Below the pieces are notes generated by a model. The model was not told the DNA's origin, searched no databases, and worked only from the letters and a program-made list of their open reading frames with translations. From contig NZ_CP092587.1 of the NCBI RefSeq assembly GCF_023920225.1, forward strand, positions 3,437,709 to 3,501,708: a DNA stretch of 64,000 nucleotides. Reading direction: 5' to 3'. Within the stretch, counting starts at the first letter, position 1. The number at the start of each line of letters is the position of its first letter. Below are positions 16,794 to 27,167 of this stretch, piece by piece. The position numbers and the translations under genes were made by a program. The stretch comes from Vibrio gazogenes. GTDB lineage: Bacteria; Pseudomonadota; Gammaproteobacteria; Enterobacterales; Vibrionaceae.

Positions 16794-18590
16794 ATGCAAA
16801 ATCATATATCTGAACGGATATCAAATATAAGAAGCTGGCTAAAAGAAAACCAACTTGATGCGCTGATTGTTCCTCATGAGGACGAATATCTGGGAGAATA
16901 TCTACCTGCCCACAATGAACGCCTGCAATGGCTTACAGGTTTTACTGGTTCTGCGGGCGTTGCCGTCGTTACCCAAGAGCATGCCTCAATTTTCGTTGAT
17001 GGCCGCTATACGGTCCAAGTCACCAAACAAGTACCAGAATCAATATTTGAATATCATCATCTGATTGAAGAACCATTTCTCGATTGGATAATAGACCATC
17101 TTTCCCCAAACAGTAAAGTCGGATTCGATCCGCGTCTTCACCGAAGCCTATGGATAACACATGCTCAACAAAAAATCTCGGGGAAATTAACACTCTGTCC
17201 GCTGCAAGATAACCCTATTGACCTGTTATGGCAGGACCGTCCAGTACCATTTTTTTCAAAAATGTGGCTCATGGATCTCAAACAATCTGGTCAGAGCAGT
17301 GTAGATAAACGACAAGCCATTGCCGATATCCTCAGAAAAAAACAAGCCCACTGTGCACTATTGACGCAATCGGACTCGATTTGCTGGTTACTCAATATTC
17401 GCGGACAAGATATCGCTTGCCTCCCGGTACTGCTGACTTATGCCATTATCTATGACGATGCCAGTGTTGATCTGTTCATCGACCCACAACGTGTGATTGA
17501 AGCATTTGAGAGCCATGTCGGGCCGGGAGTCAGAATCTGCCCTCCGGAAACACTGGAAGAGTCACTGACAAACTTACAAAGCAAGCAGGTTTTACTGGAT
17601 CCCGACACCTGCAACGCTTGGTTCAGCCTGACCTTACAAAATGCCGGCGTATCCATCATTCACGGAGCCGATCCTTGTATGCTACCGAAAGCAGCGAAAA
17701 ACGCCAGTGAAATCGCAGGGATGCAAGCCTGTCATATTCGTGATGGTGCTGCAATGGCAAAATTCTTATCTTGGTTGGATCAGGAAGTTGCTCAAGGTCA
17801 TATGCACAACGAAGCCACATTATCGGATCAATTGGCTGAATTCAGACAACAGGATCCAACATTACTGGACTTCAGCTTTAGCACCATTTCCGCAGCCGGA
17901 AGCAATGCGGCCATGTGCCATTATAATCACCTCAATCAACCGACTCCCGGGCAGTTAACTCCGGATAGTTTCTATCTGGTCGATTCCGGTGGTCAATATA
18001 CCGATGGGACGACAGATATCACCCGCACCGTCGCGATAGGTACCCCATCGCCCTTGATGAAACAGCAATTTACACTGGTGTTGAAAGGTCATATCGCACT
18101 GGCAAGTGCGCGTTTCCCACAGGGAACATCCGGACATCAGCTTGATGCACTGGCGCGTCAGCATCTATGGGCCCACGGTTACGATTTCGACCACGGTACA
18201 GGCCATGGTGTCGGCCACTGCCTCAATGTCCATGAAGGGCCACAACGCATCAGTAAAGCGCCGAATACCGTCGCGTTACAGCCAGGCATGGTCGTGTCAA
18301 ATGAACCCGGTTATTACCGTGCTGACCAGTTTGGTATTCGTATCGAAAATCTGGAATTAGTTACTCCGGTAACAACCGAAGGCGATTTTAATGTGTTGGG
18401 ATTTGAATCTTTAACACGCTGTCCAATCGACCAGCGCGCAATTGATTTGTCATTACTCAACGATGCAGAAATTCAGTGGCTTAATAGCTATCACCAAAAA
18501 GTCTGGGATGAGGTTTCACCACTTGTCACCGGCACGGTAAAAACATGGCTCAAGCAAGCAACTCAGCCAATTTCGTCACCATCATGTTGA
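16794..18590 (+). CDS. Xaa-Pro aminopeptidase, M24B three-domain type
   Basis: The 598-residue protein has two creatinase-like N-terminal domains and a C-terminal pita-bread peptidase domain. Metal ligands are seen in LVDSGGQYTDGTTDITR (two Asp), GTGHGVGHCLNVHEGP (His), NEPGYY (Glu) and IRIENLELV (Glu). The length fits the eukaryotic APP1-like group, not the 440-residue PepP. It removes N-terminal residues preceding proline in the cytoplasm. AAAGGAT precedes the ATG. No operon partner is apparent. Confidence 0.93.
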   Translation: MQNHISERISNIRSWLKENQLDALIVPHEDEYLGEYLPAHNERLQWLTGFTGSAGVAVVTQEHASIFVDGRYTVQVTKQVPESIFEYHHLIEEPFLDWIIDHLSPNSKVGFDPRLHRSLWITHAQQKISGKLTLCPLQDNPIDLLWQDRPVPFFSKMWLMDLKQSGQSSVDKRQAIADILRKKQAHCALLTQSDSICWLLNIRGQDIACLPVLLTYAIIYDDASVDLFIDPQRVIEAFESHVGPGVRICPPETLEESLTNLQSKQVLLDPDTCNAWFSLTLQNAGVSIIHGADPCMLPKAAKNASEIAGMQACHIRDGAAMAKFLSWLDQEVAQGHMHNEATLSDQLAEFRQQDPTLLDFSFSTISAAGSNAAMCHYNHLNQPTPGQLTPDSFYLVDSGGQYTDGTTDITRTVAIGTPSPLMKQQFTLVLKGHIALASARFPQGTSGHQLDALARQHLWAHGYDFDHGTGHGVGHCLNVHEGPQRISKAPNTVALQPGMVVSNEPGYYRADQFGIRIENLELVTPVTTEGDFNVLGFESLTRCPIDQRAIDLSLLNDAEIQWLNSYHQKVWDEVSPLVTGTVKTWLKQATQPISSPSC

Positions 18591-18819
18591 TCTAACTCTC
18601 CCGCCTTATCGAACCATACCAGTCGGTTACTTTGATCGACTGGATTTAACAAACGTATAACCCACCTCCATACTCCCACAAATAAAGATTAGAACCCTAA
18701 TTATTTCTTTCAATATAACAAGCTGATTTTAAACTAAAAATACCATAATATAATTCAATCAAGACACTTTTTAATCAAAAAAGATTTGAAATCGAAATAA
18801 TTTCCATGTTAGCTTTTTG

Positions 18820-18839
18820 TTAATTAATCGTTCAATTAA
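18820..18839. promoter_or_regulatory. Imperfect palindrome before betI, probable BetI operator
   Basis: TTAATTAATCGTTCAATTAA pairs with its own complement at 16 of 20 positions, centred on CG. It ends 16 bases before the betI start, where BetI autoregulates in E. coli. The site is inferred from symmetry and position. Confidence 0.55.
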
Positions 18840-18855
18840 AAAACATGGAGACTCT

Positions 18856-19470
18856 ATGCCTAAGCTCGGCATGCCAGATATCCGTAAACCGCAACTCGTT
18901 CAGGCGACGATGAATGTGATCGAACGAGTCGGATTACACGGTGCAAGTATCTCGCTGATCAGTAAAGAAGCGGGCGTTTCCACTGGCATCATCAATCATT
19001 ACTTCGGTGGAAAACAAGGATTGCTCGAAGAAACGATGCGCGCCATTTTGCGTGAACATTCCCGAGTGATTACCACAGCTTTAAAACAGCTCCCGCCCGA
19101 TGCTCATTATGAGCGTATCAACGCCATTATTGATGGCAATTTCAGCGAATTTCAGACCGAGAGTGAAGTGGTCAAAACATGGCTGGCATTCTGGTCTTAC
19201 GCGATGCATTCCCCCCAGCTCCACAGACTTCAGCGCGTCAATGAAAAACGTTTGATTTCACACCTCAAAATCGAATTGAAAGCCTTAATCCCTCAACCAC
19301 AAGCATTATCCGTTGCCCATGGCATTGCAGCACTGATTGATGGTATCTGGCTACGAGGCGCATTAAATCCAAAAGGCATTGATGCTGCGTTTGCCAAAAC
19401 CGTCATTAACGATTATCTGGACAAACAAATTTGGTACCACAACAACAGCAAGGTTAGGGCCCAACAATGA
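18856..19470 (+). CDS. betI: BetI, choline-responsive TetR-family repressor
   Basis: I use the ATG at 18856, with GGAG just upstream, because the product then begins [19 protein letters not shown] like other BetI proteins; an upstream in-frame start adds 13 atypical residues. The 204-residue protein has a TetR HTH at about residues 25-55 ([31 protein letters not shown]) and a helical ligand domain. It represses the bet genes in the absence of choline. Its stop overlaps the betB start by four bases (ATGA). Confidence 0.95.
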   Translation: MPKLGMPDIRKPQLVQATMNVIERVGLHGASISLISKEAGVSTGIINHYFGGKQGLLEETMRAILREHSRVITTALKQLPPDAHYERINAIIDGNFSEFQTESEVVKTWLAFWSYAMHSPQLHRLQRVNEKRLISHLKIELKALIPQPQALSVAHGIAALIDGIWLRGALNPKGIDAAFAKTVINDYLDKQIWYHNNSKVRAQQ

Positions 19471-20951
19471 AATCACTGTATATCCATGGAAAACGATGCA
19501 ACGCCACTTCCGGAAAAACATTTACGTCGTATAACCCAGCAACCGGCGAAGTGCTTGCTGAACTTGGACAAGCCTCTGCGCAGGATATTGAAGCAGCGGT
19601 CACATCGGCGAAGCAAGGGTTTGCCCGCTGGTCAGCGATGACTGCGATAGAACGGAGCCGAATTCTGCTTAAAGCCGTCAGGCTCCTCAGAGAAAAAAAT
19701 GATGCGCTGGCGAAACTGGAAGTGCTCGATACCGGCAAACCATTACAAGAAGCAATTGAAGTCGATATCGTCACCGGTGCTGATGTCATTGAATACTATG
19801 CAGGCCTGGCGCCGACTTTAGTCGGTACACAACAACCACTGACACACCATCAGTTTTTCTATACCCGTCAGGAACCGCTGGGTATCTGTGCGGGCATCGG
19901 TGCCTGGAACTATCCCATCCAGATTGCCATGTGGAAATCGGCACCGGCTCTTGCGGCTGGTAATGCAATGATATTCAAGCCTTCAGAAGAAACACCGCTG
20001 ACAGCCCTTGAGCTCGCTGAAATTTATACCGAAGCGGGCGTTCCCGATGGTGTGTTCAATATCGTTCAGGGTGATGGTCAGGTCGGAGAGCAACTGACAT
20101 CTCACCCTGACATAGCCAAGGTCTCTTTTACCGGCGAGGTCGAAACAGGCAAAAAAGTCATGGCAAACAGCGCCCGGACTCTCAAGTCTGTCACGATGGA
20201 ACTTGGCGGAAAATCGCCACTGTTGATCTTTGATGATGCCCCACTCACTCAAGCGGTATCAGCGGCAATGGTTGCCAATTTCTACACACAGGGTGAAGTC
20301 TGTACCAATGGCACGCGCGTATTCGTCCACGAATCAATCTACGCGGATTTCCTACAACAACTAAAAGCCCGTACAGAGCAACTGATTATCGGCGATCCAA
20401 TGGATATGGCAACACAAGTCGGCGCACTGATTTCCAAAAAACATTGTCGCCAGGTGATGGCAGCCATTCATGAGGCCCATGACGGTGGCGCGAAACTTCT
20501 GACCGGTGGCATTCAACTCACAGAAAACGGCTTGGACAAAGGTAATTTTGTGGCACCAACGGTCTTCTATGACTGCGATGAAACCATGGCACTGGTTCAG
20601 CATGAAATCTTCGGCCCGGTCATGGCAGTGATGAAATTCTCAGATGAAGCAGATGTGATTCAACGGGCGAATGATAGCGCTTACGGATTAGCGGCAGGCG
20701 TGTTTACCCGTGATATATCACGCGCGCATAGCATCATTCATCAACTTCAGGCCGGTATCTGCTGGATTAACACCTGGGGGAACTCACCGGCGGAAATGCC
20801 TGTCGGGGGATACAAAAACTCAGGGATAGGCCGAGAGAATGGCCTCGAGACACTAACTCACTATACACAAACCAAGAGTGTCTTTGTCGAGTTAGGCAAC
20901 TTTGAAAGCCCTTACCCGTATCAGGATTCTACAGATGAAACAGCAATTTGA
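19467..20951 (+). CDS. betB: Betaine aldehyde dehydrogenase
   Basis: The 494-residue ALDH has [37 protein letters not shown] (cofactor binding), [18 protein letters not shown]-type [15 protein letters not shown] with the catalytic Glu, and [13 protein letters not shown] with the catalytic Cys. It oxidises betaine aldehyde to glycine betaine with NAD(P). It overlaps betI by four bases and betA by 17 bases, so the three genes form one tight operon. Confidence 0.96.
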   Translation: MKSLYIHGKRCNATSGKTFTSYNPATGEVLAELGQASAQDIEAAVTSAKQGFARWSAMTAIERSRILLKAVRLLREKNDALAKLEVLDTGKPLQEAIEVDIVTGADVIEYYAGLAPTLVGTQQPLTHHQFFYTRQEPLGICAGIGAWNYPIQIAMWKSAPALAAGNAMIFKPSEETPLTALELAEIYTEAGVPDGVFNIVQGDGQVGEQLTSHPDIAKVSFTGEVETGKKVMANSARTLKSVTMELGGKSPLLIFDDAPLTQAVSAAMVANFYTQGEVCTNGTRVFVHESIYADFLQQLKARTEQLIIGDPMDMATQVGALISKKHCRQVMAAIHEAHDGGAKLLTGGIQLTENGLDKGNFVAPTVFYDCDETMALVQHEIFGPVMAVMKFSDEADVIQRANDSAYGLAAGVFTRDISRAHSIIHQLQAGICWINTWGNSPAEMPVGGYKNSGIGRENGLETLTHYTQTKSVFVELGNFESPYPYQDSTDETAI

Positions 20952-22638
20952 TTATATCATTGTCGGTGCCGGATCAGCCGGTTGTATTCTGGCTGATCGA
21001 TTAACCGAATCCGGGGAATACAACGTCTTGCTTCTCGAAGCCGGAGGCAGTGACAAAAGTATCTTCATTCAAATGCCAACGGCACTCTCCTATCCGATGA
21101 ATACCCCGAAGTATGCTTGGCAATTTGAAACAGTTCCCGAGAAAGGACTGGATGGCCGCCGACTCCACTGCCCCCGAGGTAAGGTTTTGGGTGGCAGTTC
21201 GTCAATCAACGGCATGGTTTATGTTCGCGGTCATGCCTGTGATTTTGATGAATGGGAAGCACAAGGTGCAACAGGCTGGAATTATGCCAATTGCCTGCCC
21301 TATTTCAAACGTGCCGAATCTTGGTCAGGTGGCGGCGATCAGTACCGTGGTCAAGATGGTCCGGTTGCGACGTGTAACGGCAACGAGATGAAACTTAACC
21401 CGCTCTATACTGCATTTATTCAGGCGGGTATCGAAGCGGGTTACCCAAAAACGATTGATTATAACGGCTATCAGCAAGAAGGCTTCGGCCCGATGCATAT
21501 GACCGTTGATCACGGTGTTCGGGCCTCCACAGCCAATGCTTATCTCAAGCGCGCATTAAAACGCACCAACCTGACCTTGTTGAAGCATGTGGTCGCGAGA
21601 AAAATTCTGCTCGAGGGCAAGAAAGCGATCGGAGTTGAATTTGAATACCAAGGCGCTATCCAAAGCGCTTATGCCAATGCCGAAGTGATTTCATCAGCCG
21701 GTTCTGTCGGGTCAGTGCAACTGCTGCAATGTTCGGGGATTGGTCCGGGAGGTGTCTTAGAAGCTGCCGGCGTCAAAGTAAATCACGCACTCGCAGGGGT
21801 TGGCGAAAATCTTCAGGATCACCTTGAAGTCTATTTTCAGTATCAATGCAAACAACCCATCACCCTCAACAGTAAGTTAGGACTCATCAGCAAAGGATTC
21901 ATCGGGGCGCAGTGGATCCTCACCCATCAAGGGCTCGGTGCAACCAACCATTTTGAATCTTGTGCTTTTATTCGCTCCAGATCGGGACTGAAGTGGCCGA
22001 ATATCCAGTATCACTTTCTGCCGGCTGCGATGCGTTATGATGGCCGGGCGGCATTTGCCGGACACGGTTTTCAGGTTCACGTTGGCCCCAACAAACCACA
22101 AAGCCGGGGCACGATACGGATTACTACGGCTGATCCGCATATCAAACCGAGGATTGAATTTAACTACCTCTCGACAGCACAAGACCGACAGGACTGGCGT
22201 GATTGTATCCGCCTGACCCGGGAGATTATTGCTCAACCGGCATTCGCCGCCTACCGTGGCGATGAGATTCAGCCCGGTATCGATATTGAAAGTGATGCCG
22301 CGATTGACCAATGGGTCAGAGAAAATGTCGAAAGTGCTTATCACCCTTCTTGCACCTGCAAAATGGGCAGCACGGATGACCCGATGGCGGTCGTCGATTC
22401 TCAGTGCAAAGTAATTGGTATTGACCAGCTACGTATCGTGGACTCGTCAATATTTCCCACCATTACCAACGGCAACTTAAATGCACCCACCATGATGGTT
22501 GCAGAACGGGCAGCTGATTTTATTTTAGGCAAAACCCCACTCCCCGCCTCTGACGCTCCGGTATGGATAGCGAAAGACTGGCAGACAGAACAACGGACGA
22601 CTCAGCCTCAACTCACTTCTGTATCCGTACAGAAATGA
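20935..22638 (+). CDS. betA: Choline dehydrogenase
   Basis: I start at the ATG at 20935 because the product then opens [23 protein letters not shown], with the FAD-binding GxGxxG at residue 11. The 567-residue protein is a GMC oxidoreductase: [19 protein letters not shown] and [21 protein letters not shown] are the two GMC signatures, and [12 protein letters not shown] with [17 protein letters not shown] close it. It oxidises choline to betaine aldehyde at the membrane. It starts inside the betB coding sequence. Confidence 0.95.
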   Translation: MKQQFDYIIVGAGSAGCILADRLTESGEYNVLLLEAGGSDKSIFIQMPTALSYPMNTPKYAWQFETVPEKGLDGRRLHCPRGKVLGGSSSINGMVYVRGHACDFDEWEAQGATGWNYANCLPYFKRAESWSGGGDQYRGQDGPVATCNGNEMKLNPLYTAFIQAGIEAGYPKTIDYNGYQQEGFGPMHMTVDHGVRASTANAYLKRALKRTNLTLLKHVVARKILLEGKKAIGVEFEYQGAIQSAYANAEVISSAGSVGSVQLLQCSGIGPGGVLEAAGVKVNHALAGVGENLQDHLEVYFQYQCKQPITLNSKLGLISKGFIGAQWILTHQGLGATNHFESCAFIRSRSGLKWPNIQYHFLPAAMRYDGRAAFAGHGFQVHVGPNKPQSRGTIRITTADPHIKPRIEFNYLSTAQDRQDWRDCIRLTREIIAQPAFAAYRGDEIQPGIDIESDAAIDQWVRENVESAYHPSCTCKMGSTDDPMAVVDSQCKVIGIDQLRIVDSSIFPTITNGNLNAPTMMVAERAADFILGKTPLPASDAPVWIAKDWQTEQRTTQPQLTSVSVQK

Positions 22639-22662
22639 AATGATGAATAGGAAGGAAAGACT

Positions 22663-23616
22663 ATGAATTTCAGAAAATGGCCTCTTATTACGAAAATTGC
22701 AGCTTTCAGCCTCAGTCTATGCTGCGCTGCGCAAAGCTATGCTGCGGACAGTTGCGAAATGGTCCATTTTTCCGATGTGGGATGGACAGATATCACATCA
22801 ACAACCGCAGTCACAACGGAGATATTGCACGGCCTGGGTTATCAAACCAAGACCGATTTGCTTTCGGTTCCTGTGACGTATTCCTCAATGGCCAATGGCG
22901 ACGTCGATGTCTTTCTGGGGAACTGGATGCCAACAATGGAAGGTGATATCAAAAAATATCTTGATAGCGGCCGTGTCGAGCAGGTTCGGGCAAACTTAAC
23001 CGGCGCGAAATATACCCTTGCTATCCCTCAGTATATCTATGATGCTGGCGTGCATAACTTTGCCGATTTAGCGAAATTTTCCAGTAAATTTCACAATCGA
23101 ATCTACGGTATTGAGCCCGGAAATGATGGGAATCGACTGATTCAAAAGATGATCGATACCAATGCGTTTCAGTTGAAAGATTTTAATCTGATTGAATCGA
23201 GTGAAGCCGGCATGGTGTCACAAGTTGCCCGCGCCATTCGTCGTCATCAGTGGATTGTTTTTCTCGGCTGGGCGCCTCATCCCATGAATAACAATTTTAA
23301 AATCGCTTACCTTGCTGGCGGAGATGACTATTTTGGCCCGAACTATGGCGGTGCAACAGTTTATACCAACGTTCGTAAGGGCTATACCTCACAATGTCCG
23401 AATGTGGGTCAATTGCTTAAAAATCTGCAGTTCAGCCTCACAATGGAGAACCAGATCATGGACGATATCCTCAACAAAAAAATGCCCCCGCAACATGCTG
23501 CAAAAGCTTGGTTAAAATCCAATTTAAACATTTTAGAACAATGGCTTGATGGTGTTACAACACTGGATGGCAAGCCTGGCAAAGCCGCATTACTTCAATA
23601 TTTACACGCCAGTTAA
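22663..23616 (+). CDS. choX: Choline ABC transporter, periplasmic substrate-binding protein
   Basis: The 317-residue protein has a signal peptide (ITKIAAFSLSLCCAAQSYAADS). It then follows the ChoX/ProX pattern: VHFSDVGWTDITSTTAVTTEIL, DVFLGNWMPTMEGDIKKYL, IYGIEPGNDGNRLIQKM and VFLGWAPHPMNNNF. The Trp and Tyr residues in these segments form the aromatic box for quaternary amines. It follows betA by 24 bases, which with the permease and ATPase indicates high-affinity choline uptake for betaine synthesis. Confidence 0.92.
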   Translation: MNFRKWPLITKIAAFSLSLCCAAQSYAADSCEMVHFSDVGWTDITSTTAVTTEILHGLGYQTKTDLLSVPVTYSSMANGDVDVFLGNWMPTMEGDIKKYLDSGRVEQVRANLTGAKYTLAIPQYIYDAGVHNFADLAKFSSKFHNRIYGIEPGNDGNRLIQKMIDTNAFQLKDFNLIESSEAGMVSQVARAIRRHQWIVFLGWAPHPMNNNFKIAYLAGGDDYFGPNYGGATVYTNVRKGYTSQCPNVGQLLKNLQFSLTMENQIMDDILNKKMPPQHAAKAWLKSNLNILEQWLDGVTTLDGKPGKAALLQYLHAS

Positions 23617-23685
23617 TCATATATCTATTGAATACCATCATTAACAACCGGTGTAGTTCAATCGGCACCGGTGAGGGACCTTATT

Positions 23686-24531
23686 GTGAATAACTTCATT
23701 ACAGAGTATAAAATTCCGCTCGGTCAGTGGATGGCGTCATTCGTCGATTGGTTAACCATCCATGCGGCTGTTTTTTTTGACACAATTTCATACACCCTTG
23801 AGACAGTGATTATGTTTCTGGTTGGTATTTTCCAATCGATGCCGCCTGCAATTCCGATTTTGATCACTGCCGCATTAGCTTGGTGGCTTCACCGTCGGAT
23901 ATCTTTAGTCATCTTTATCGTGGCCTCTCTATTGCTGATTCTTAACCTCGGCTACTGGCAAGAAATGCTGGAAACTTTCGTGCTGGTATTCTCTGCAACA
24001 ACCATTTCAGTATTGATCGGCGTCCCCATTGGCATCATGGCAGCTCATCGGCCCTGGTTGTATACCGCGATTCGGCCAATTTTGGATCTGATGCAAACCG
24101 TACCGACTTTCGTTTACTTAATCCCGACGCTGGTGTTATTCGGTCTTGGTGTCGTACCCGGATTAATTTCGACAATTATCTTTGCTATTGCATCACCCAT
24201 TCGTCTCACTTATCTGGGGATTGTTCGTGTGCCGGAAGAATTAATCGAAGCAGGGAAAGCATTTGGTGCCAGCCATATGAAGCTGTTATTTAAAGTCGAA
24301 CTTCCGGCAGCAATGCCCAGCATTATGGCGGGTGTAACGCAGTGCATTATGTTGTCTCTGTCGATGGTTGTAATTGCAGCATTGGTCGGAGCCGACGGTT
24401 TAGGTAAACCTGTAGTTCGAGCATTGAATACCGTTAATATTTCACAAGGATTTGAAGCCGGGCTCGCCATTGTATTGGTTGCCATCATCCTTGATCGACT
24501 GTGTAAAACACCAAATCAGACCAAGGAGTAA
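23686..24531 (+). CDS. choW: Choline ABC transporter permease
   Basis: I choose GTG at 23686, with GTGAGGGA eight bases upstream, giving a 281-residue protein; a longer GTG start at 23671 is possible. It has about six or seven hydrophobic helices and the ProW-type loop VPEELIEAGKAFGASHMKLLFKVELPAAMPSIMAGV that contacts the ATPase. It forms the inner-membrane channel between choX and choV products. Confidence 0.9.
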   Translation: MNNFITEYKIPLGQWMASFVDWLTIHAAVFFDTISYTLETVIMFLVGIFQSMPPAIPILITAALAWWLHRRISLVIFIVASLLLILNLGYWQEMLETFVLVFSATTISVLIGVPIGIMAAHRPWLYTAIRPILDLMQTVPTFVYLIPTLVLFGLGVVPGLISTIIFAIASPIRLTYLGIVRVPEELIEAGKAFGASHMKLLFKVELPAAMPSIMAGVTQCIMLSLSMVVIAALVGADGLGKPVVRALNTVNISQGFEAGLAIVLVAIILDRLCKTPNQTKE

Positions 24532-24535
24532 TCAG

Positions 24536-25750
24536 ATGAATCAACATGTAAATCATGCCGCAGCGGACGCCATTACGATTGAAAATCTGGATGTTGTTTT
24601 TGGTCGACATGCAGAAAAAGCGACAGTACTGCTCGATCAAGGTAAAACTCGCCAAGAGATTATTGATGAAACAGGATTAGTGGTTGGAGTAAACAATGTC
24701 AGTCTGACCGTGAAAGAAGGTGAAATCTGTGTTCTGATGGGATTATCGGGCTCTGGTAAATCAAGTCTGCTCCGTGCCGTCAATGGACTCAACCCTATCA
24801 CCCGAGGCTCGCTAAAAGTCAAACACGGCCAAGATTCCGTTGATGTTGCAAACTGTAGTGCAGAGACATTACGCACGCTCAGAACGCAACGCGTGTCGAT
24901 GGTGTTTCAAACGTTTGCGCTCATGCCTTGGTTATCGGTCCTCGACAATGTGGCTTTTGGCCTTGAAATGCAAGGAATGGCCAAGAAAGAGCGACGGCAA
25001 CATGCTCACAGTCAGCTCGAAATGGTCGGCTTGGCCGACTGGGAAAATAAATATCCGCATGAACTTTCCGGAGGAATGCAGCAGCGCGTGGGGCTCGCAC
25101 GAGCTTTTGCCATGGACAGTGATATTTTATTAATGGATGAGCCCTTCTCTGCCCTTGACCCACTCATTCGAGCCCAACTGCAAGATGAACTACTCGCCTT
25201 ACAGAAAAAATTAAACAAAACGATTTTATTTGTTAGCCATGATTTAGATGAAGCTTTAAAGATTGGTAATCGCATCGCCATTATGGAGTCAGGTCGCCTG
25301 ATCCAACATAGCCGACCTGAAGAGATCGTTCTGCAACCCAAAACTGACTATGTCCGAGAATTCGTTGCTCATACCAACCCCCTGAATGTACTCAAGGGGC
25401 GTTCACTGATGAAACCGATTGATGAACTGCCCCGTCAGGAAGGACGCTGGCAAGTTTCTCAATATCATGATTTATGGTTAGAAAATCAAAATGGCGAGTT
25501 AGTGATTCAAGGCGCGGAGTCACTCAGAACCGTTGACTGGGATCAGCATTATGACATCACAACCCTGGACAGGCATTGCATTATTCTGGCGTCACCAGAC
25601 ATAGAAATGCGTGATGCGATTGAAATTCGCTATCTGACAGGACACCCGGTGGTATTAGTTGAGGATAGCCAGTTTGTTGGCATTCTCAGTGATGATAATT
25701 TCTATCATGCACTGCTTGGTAAATATAATCAGACCGCCAAAGTGGCATAG
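24536..25750 (+). CDS. choV: Choline ABC transporter ATP-binding protein
   Basis: The ATG at 24536 has AAGGAG eight bases before it; the product is 404 residues. MGLSGSGKSSLLRAVNGL is Walker A, HELSGGMQQRVGLARAFAMDSDILLMDEPFSALDP the ABC signature and Walker B, and SHDLDEALKIGNRI the switch His. A C-terminal extension of about 100 residues replaces the CBS domains of ProV with a single degenerate regulatory region. It begins four bases after the choW stop. Confidence 0.93.
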   Translation: MNQHVNHAAADAITIENLDVVFGRHAEKATVLLDQGKTRQEIIDETGLVVGVNNVSLTVKEGEICVLMGLSGSGKSSLLRAVNGLNPITRGSLKVKHGQDSVDVANCSAETLRTLRTQRVSMVFQTFALMPWLSVLDNVAFGLEMQGMAKKERRQHAHSQLEMVGLADWENKYPHELSGGMQQRVGLARAFAMDSDILLMDEPFSALDPLIRAQLQDELLALQKKLNKTILFVSHDLDEALKIGNRIAIMESGRLIQHSRPEEIVLQPKTDYVREFVAHTNPLNVLKGRSLMKPIDELPRQEGRWQVSQYHDLWLENQNGELVIQGAESLRTVDWDQHYDITTLDRHCIILASPDIEMRDAIEIRYLTGHPVVLVEDSQFVGILSDDNFYHALLGKYNQTAKVA

Positions 25751-25851
25751 CCATGTCGAGTTCTGACGAAAGACCACGTGCTGATCGAAGGTCGTGTGCT
25801 GACTGGAAAAATAGCGCATGATAGATCAGAGAAAGATAAGGGAAATAAAGG

Positions 25852-25909
25852 GAGAAGGCTTCCATCTGTTTATGTTCACAACCACCTGAACACGATAACA
25901 AGCCTTCTC
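25852..25909. terminator. Nested hairpin between choV and thiH, probable bidirectional terminator
   Basis: A perfect 10-bp outer stem (GAGAAGGCTT at 25852 with AAGCCTTCTC at 25900) encloses an inner TGTTCA/TGAACA stem around CAACCACC. The genes converge here. U-runs on both sides are poor, so it may stabilise ends or be a different RNA element. The rest of the 300-base gap holds one parS site. Confidence 0.45.
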
Positions 25910-26007
25910 TTCTGCTTACCTCATACTTACTTCACTCTTGATCCTTCTAACTTGCTGACAAATATTCAAACGAGCCGGTATTCACAACAGATGAGAACTT
26001 GGCTTCA

Positions 26008-26023
26008 TGTTTCACGTGAAACA
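26008..26023. other. parS centromere site, intergenic
   Basis: TGTTTCACGTGAAACA is the exact 16-base consensus for ParB binding. It lies between choV and thiH, outside coding sequence. ParB made from 58822-59715 should nucleate here to load the segregation complex near the origin. Confidence 0.93.
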
Positions 26024-26053
26024 TTGAAAGAACCAAGTCCACCGCTCTTAATC

Positions 26054-27166
26054 TTAGCCTGAAAATACAGCGTGCCAGTCATGCCATACCGGCTCCAGTC
26101 CTTGATGGATAATCGCTTGCACCACCTCTTCGACGGAACGATCATCACCAACACTAAACTGCTCTAATGCTGAGGATTGATCGGCATATCCTCCCGGCTG
26201 GGTTTTAGAGCCGGCAGAAATAGCAGTAATACCAAGAGGAACAACATTATCTCTGAAACTTGGAGATTCCCGGGTTGAGATCGACAGTTCAACTTCTGGA
26301 TCAAATAAGCGAAATGCACAGATCGTTTGTACCAGCTGTCTATCCGTCATGATAGAAACAGGTTCAACACCACCAGCACACGGCCGCAAACGTGGAAAAG
26401 AGATCGAATAGCGAGACTTCCAGTAGGTTTTTTCCAAATAGGCCAGATGTAAAGCAACATGAAAAATATCAGTTCGCCAGTCATCTAACCCGATCAATGC
26501 GCCCAAGCCAATTTTATCAATGCCCGCTTTGCCAAGTCGATCGGGCGTGAGTAAACGATATTCAAAATCGGTCTTGTTACCACGCAAGTGATGCTGAGCA
26601 TAAGTCGCAGGATGATATGTTTCCTGATAAACCATCACCCCATCCAAACCTAATGTTTTCAGCTGAATATATGCCTCGGTATCAAGCGGCTGAACTTCCA
26701 TCGCCAGATAGTTAAAATGCTGTTTAACCTGAGGAACAACTTGCTCGAAATACGATAAGCCAACTTTCGTTTCATGCTCACCCGTCACCAGTAAAACGCT
26801 ATCATATTTCATCTGTTTAATCGCCGCGATTTCAGCGTCGATATCCTGATGACTCAATATTTTGCGTTTCAGCCGATTCTCCATTGAAAAACCGCAATAG
26901 GTACATGAGTTGGAACACAGGTTAGAGAGGTATAGCGGGATATAAAATCCCACCGTGTTACCAAATCGTTTCCTGGTCAGAGCCATTGATTGTTGGGCCA
27001 TTTGCTCAAGAAAAGGCTCAGCAGCCGGCGAAATGAGCGCTTTAAAATCTTCTAACGATCGTTTAGTTTTACTCAAGGCACGCTCCACATCCGCAGATGT
27101 TTTGCTATAGAGTGAAAGTCGCACATCATCCCAGTTAAATTGATGGAAAACGTCGAGAAAACTCAT
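26054..27166 (-). CDS. thiH: 2-iminoacetate synthase (tyrosine lyase)
   Basis: The 370-residue radical-SAM enzyme has the cluster motif CSNSCTYCGFS (CxxxCxxC) and the biotin/thiamine-synthase-associated region near the C-terminus. It cleaves tyrosine to give dehydroglycine (2-iminoacetate) for the thiazole ring made with ThiG and ThiS-thiocarboxylate. It is the last gene of the operon, one base after thiG. The N-terminus MSFLDVFHQFNWDDVRLSLYSK is typical. Confidence 0.95.
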   Translation of the reverse strand: MSFLDVFHQFNWDDVRLSLYSKTSADVERALSKTKRSLEDFKALISPAAEPFLEQMAQQSMALTRKRFGNTVGFYIPLYLSNLCSNSCTYCGFSMENRLKRKILSHQDIDAEIAAIKQMKYDSVLLVTGEHETKVGLSYFEQVVPQVKQHFNYLAMEVQPLDTEAYIQLKTLGLDGVMVYQETYHPATYAQHHLRGNKTDFEYRLLTPDRLGKAGIDKIGLGALIGLDDWRTDIFHVALHLAYLEKTYWKSRYSISFPRLRPCAGGVEPVSIMTDRQLVQTICAFRLFDPEVELSISTRESPSFRDNVVPLGITAISAGSKTQPGGYADQSSALEQFSVGDDRSVEEVVQAIIHQGLEPVWHDWHAVFSG

Positions 27167-27167
27167 C

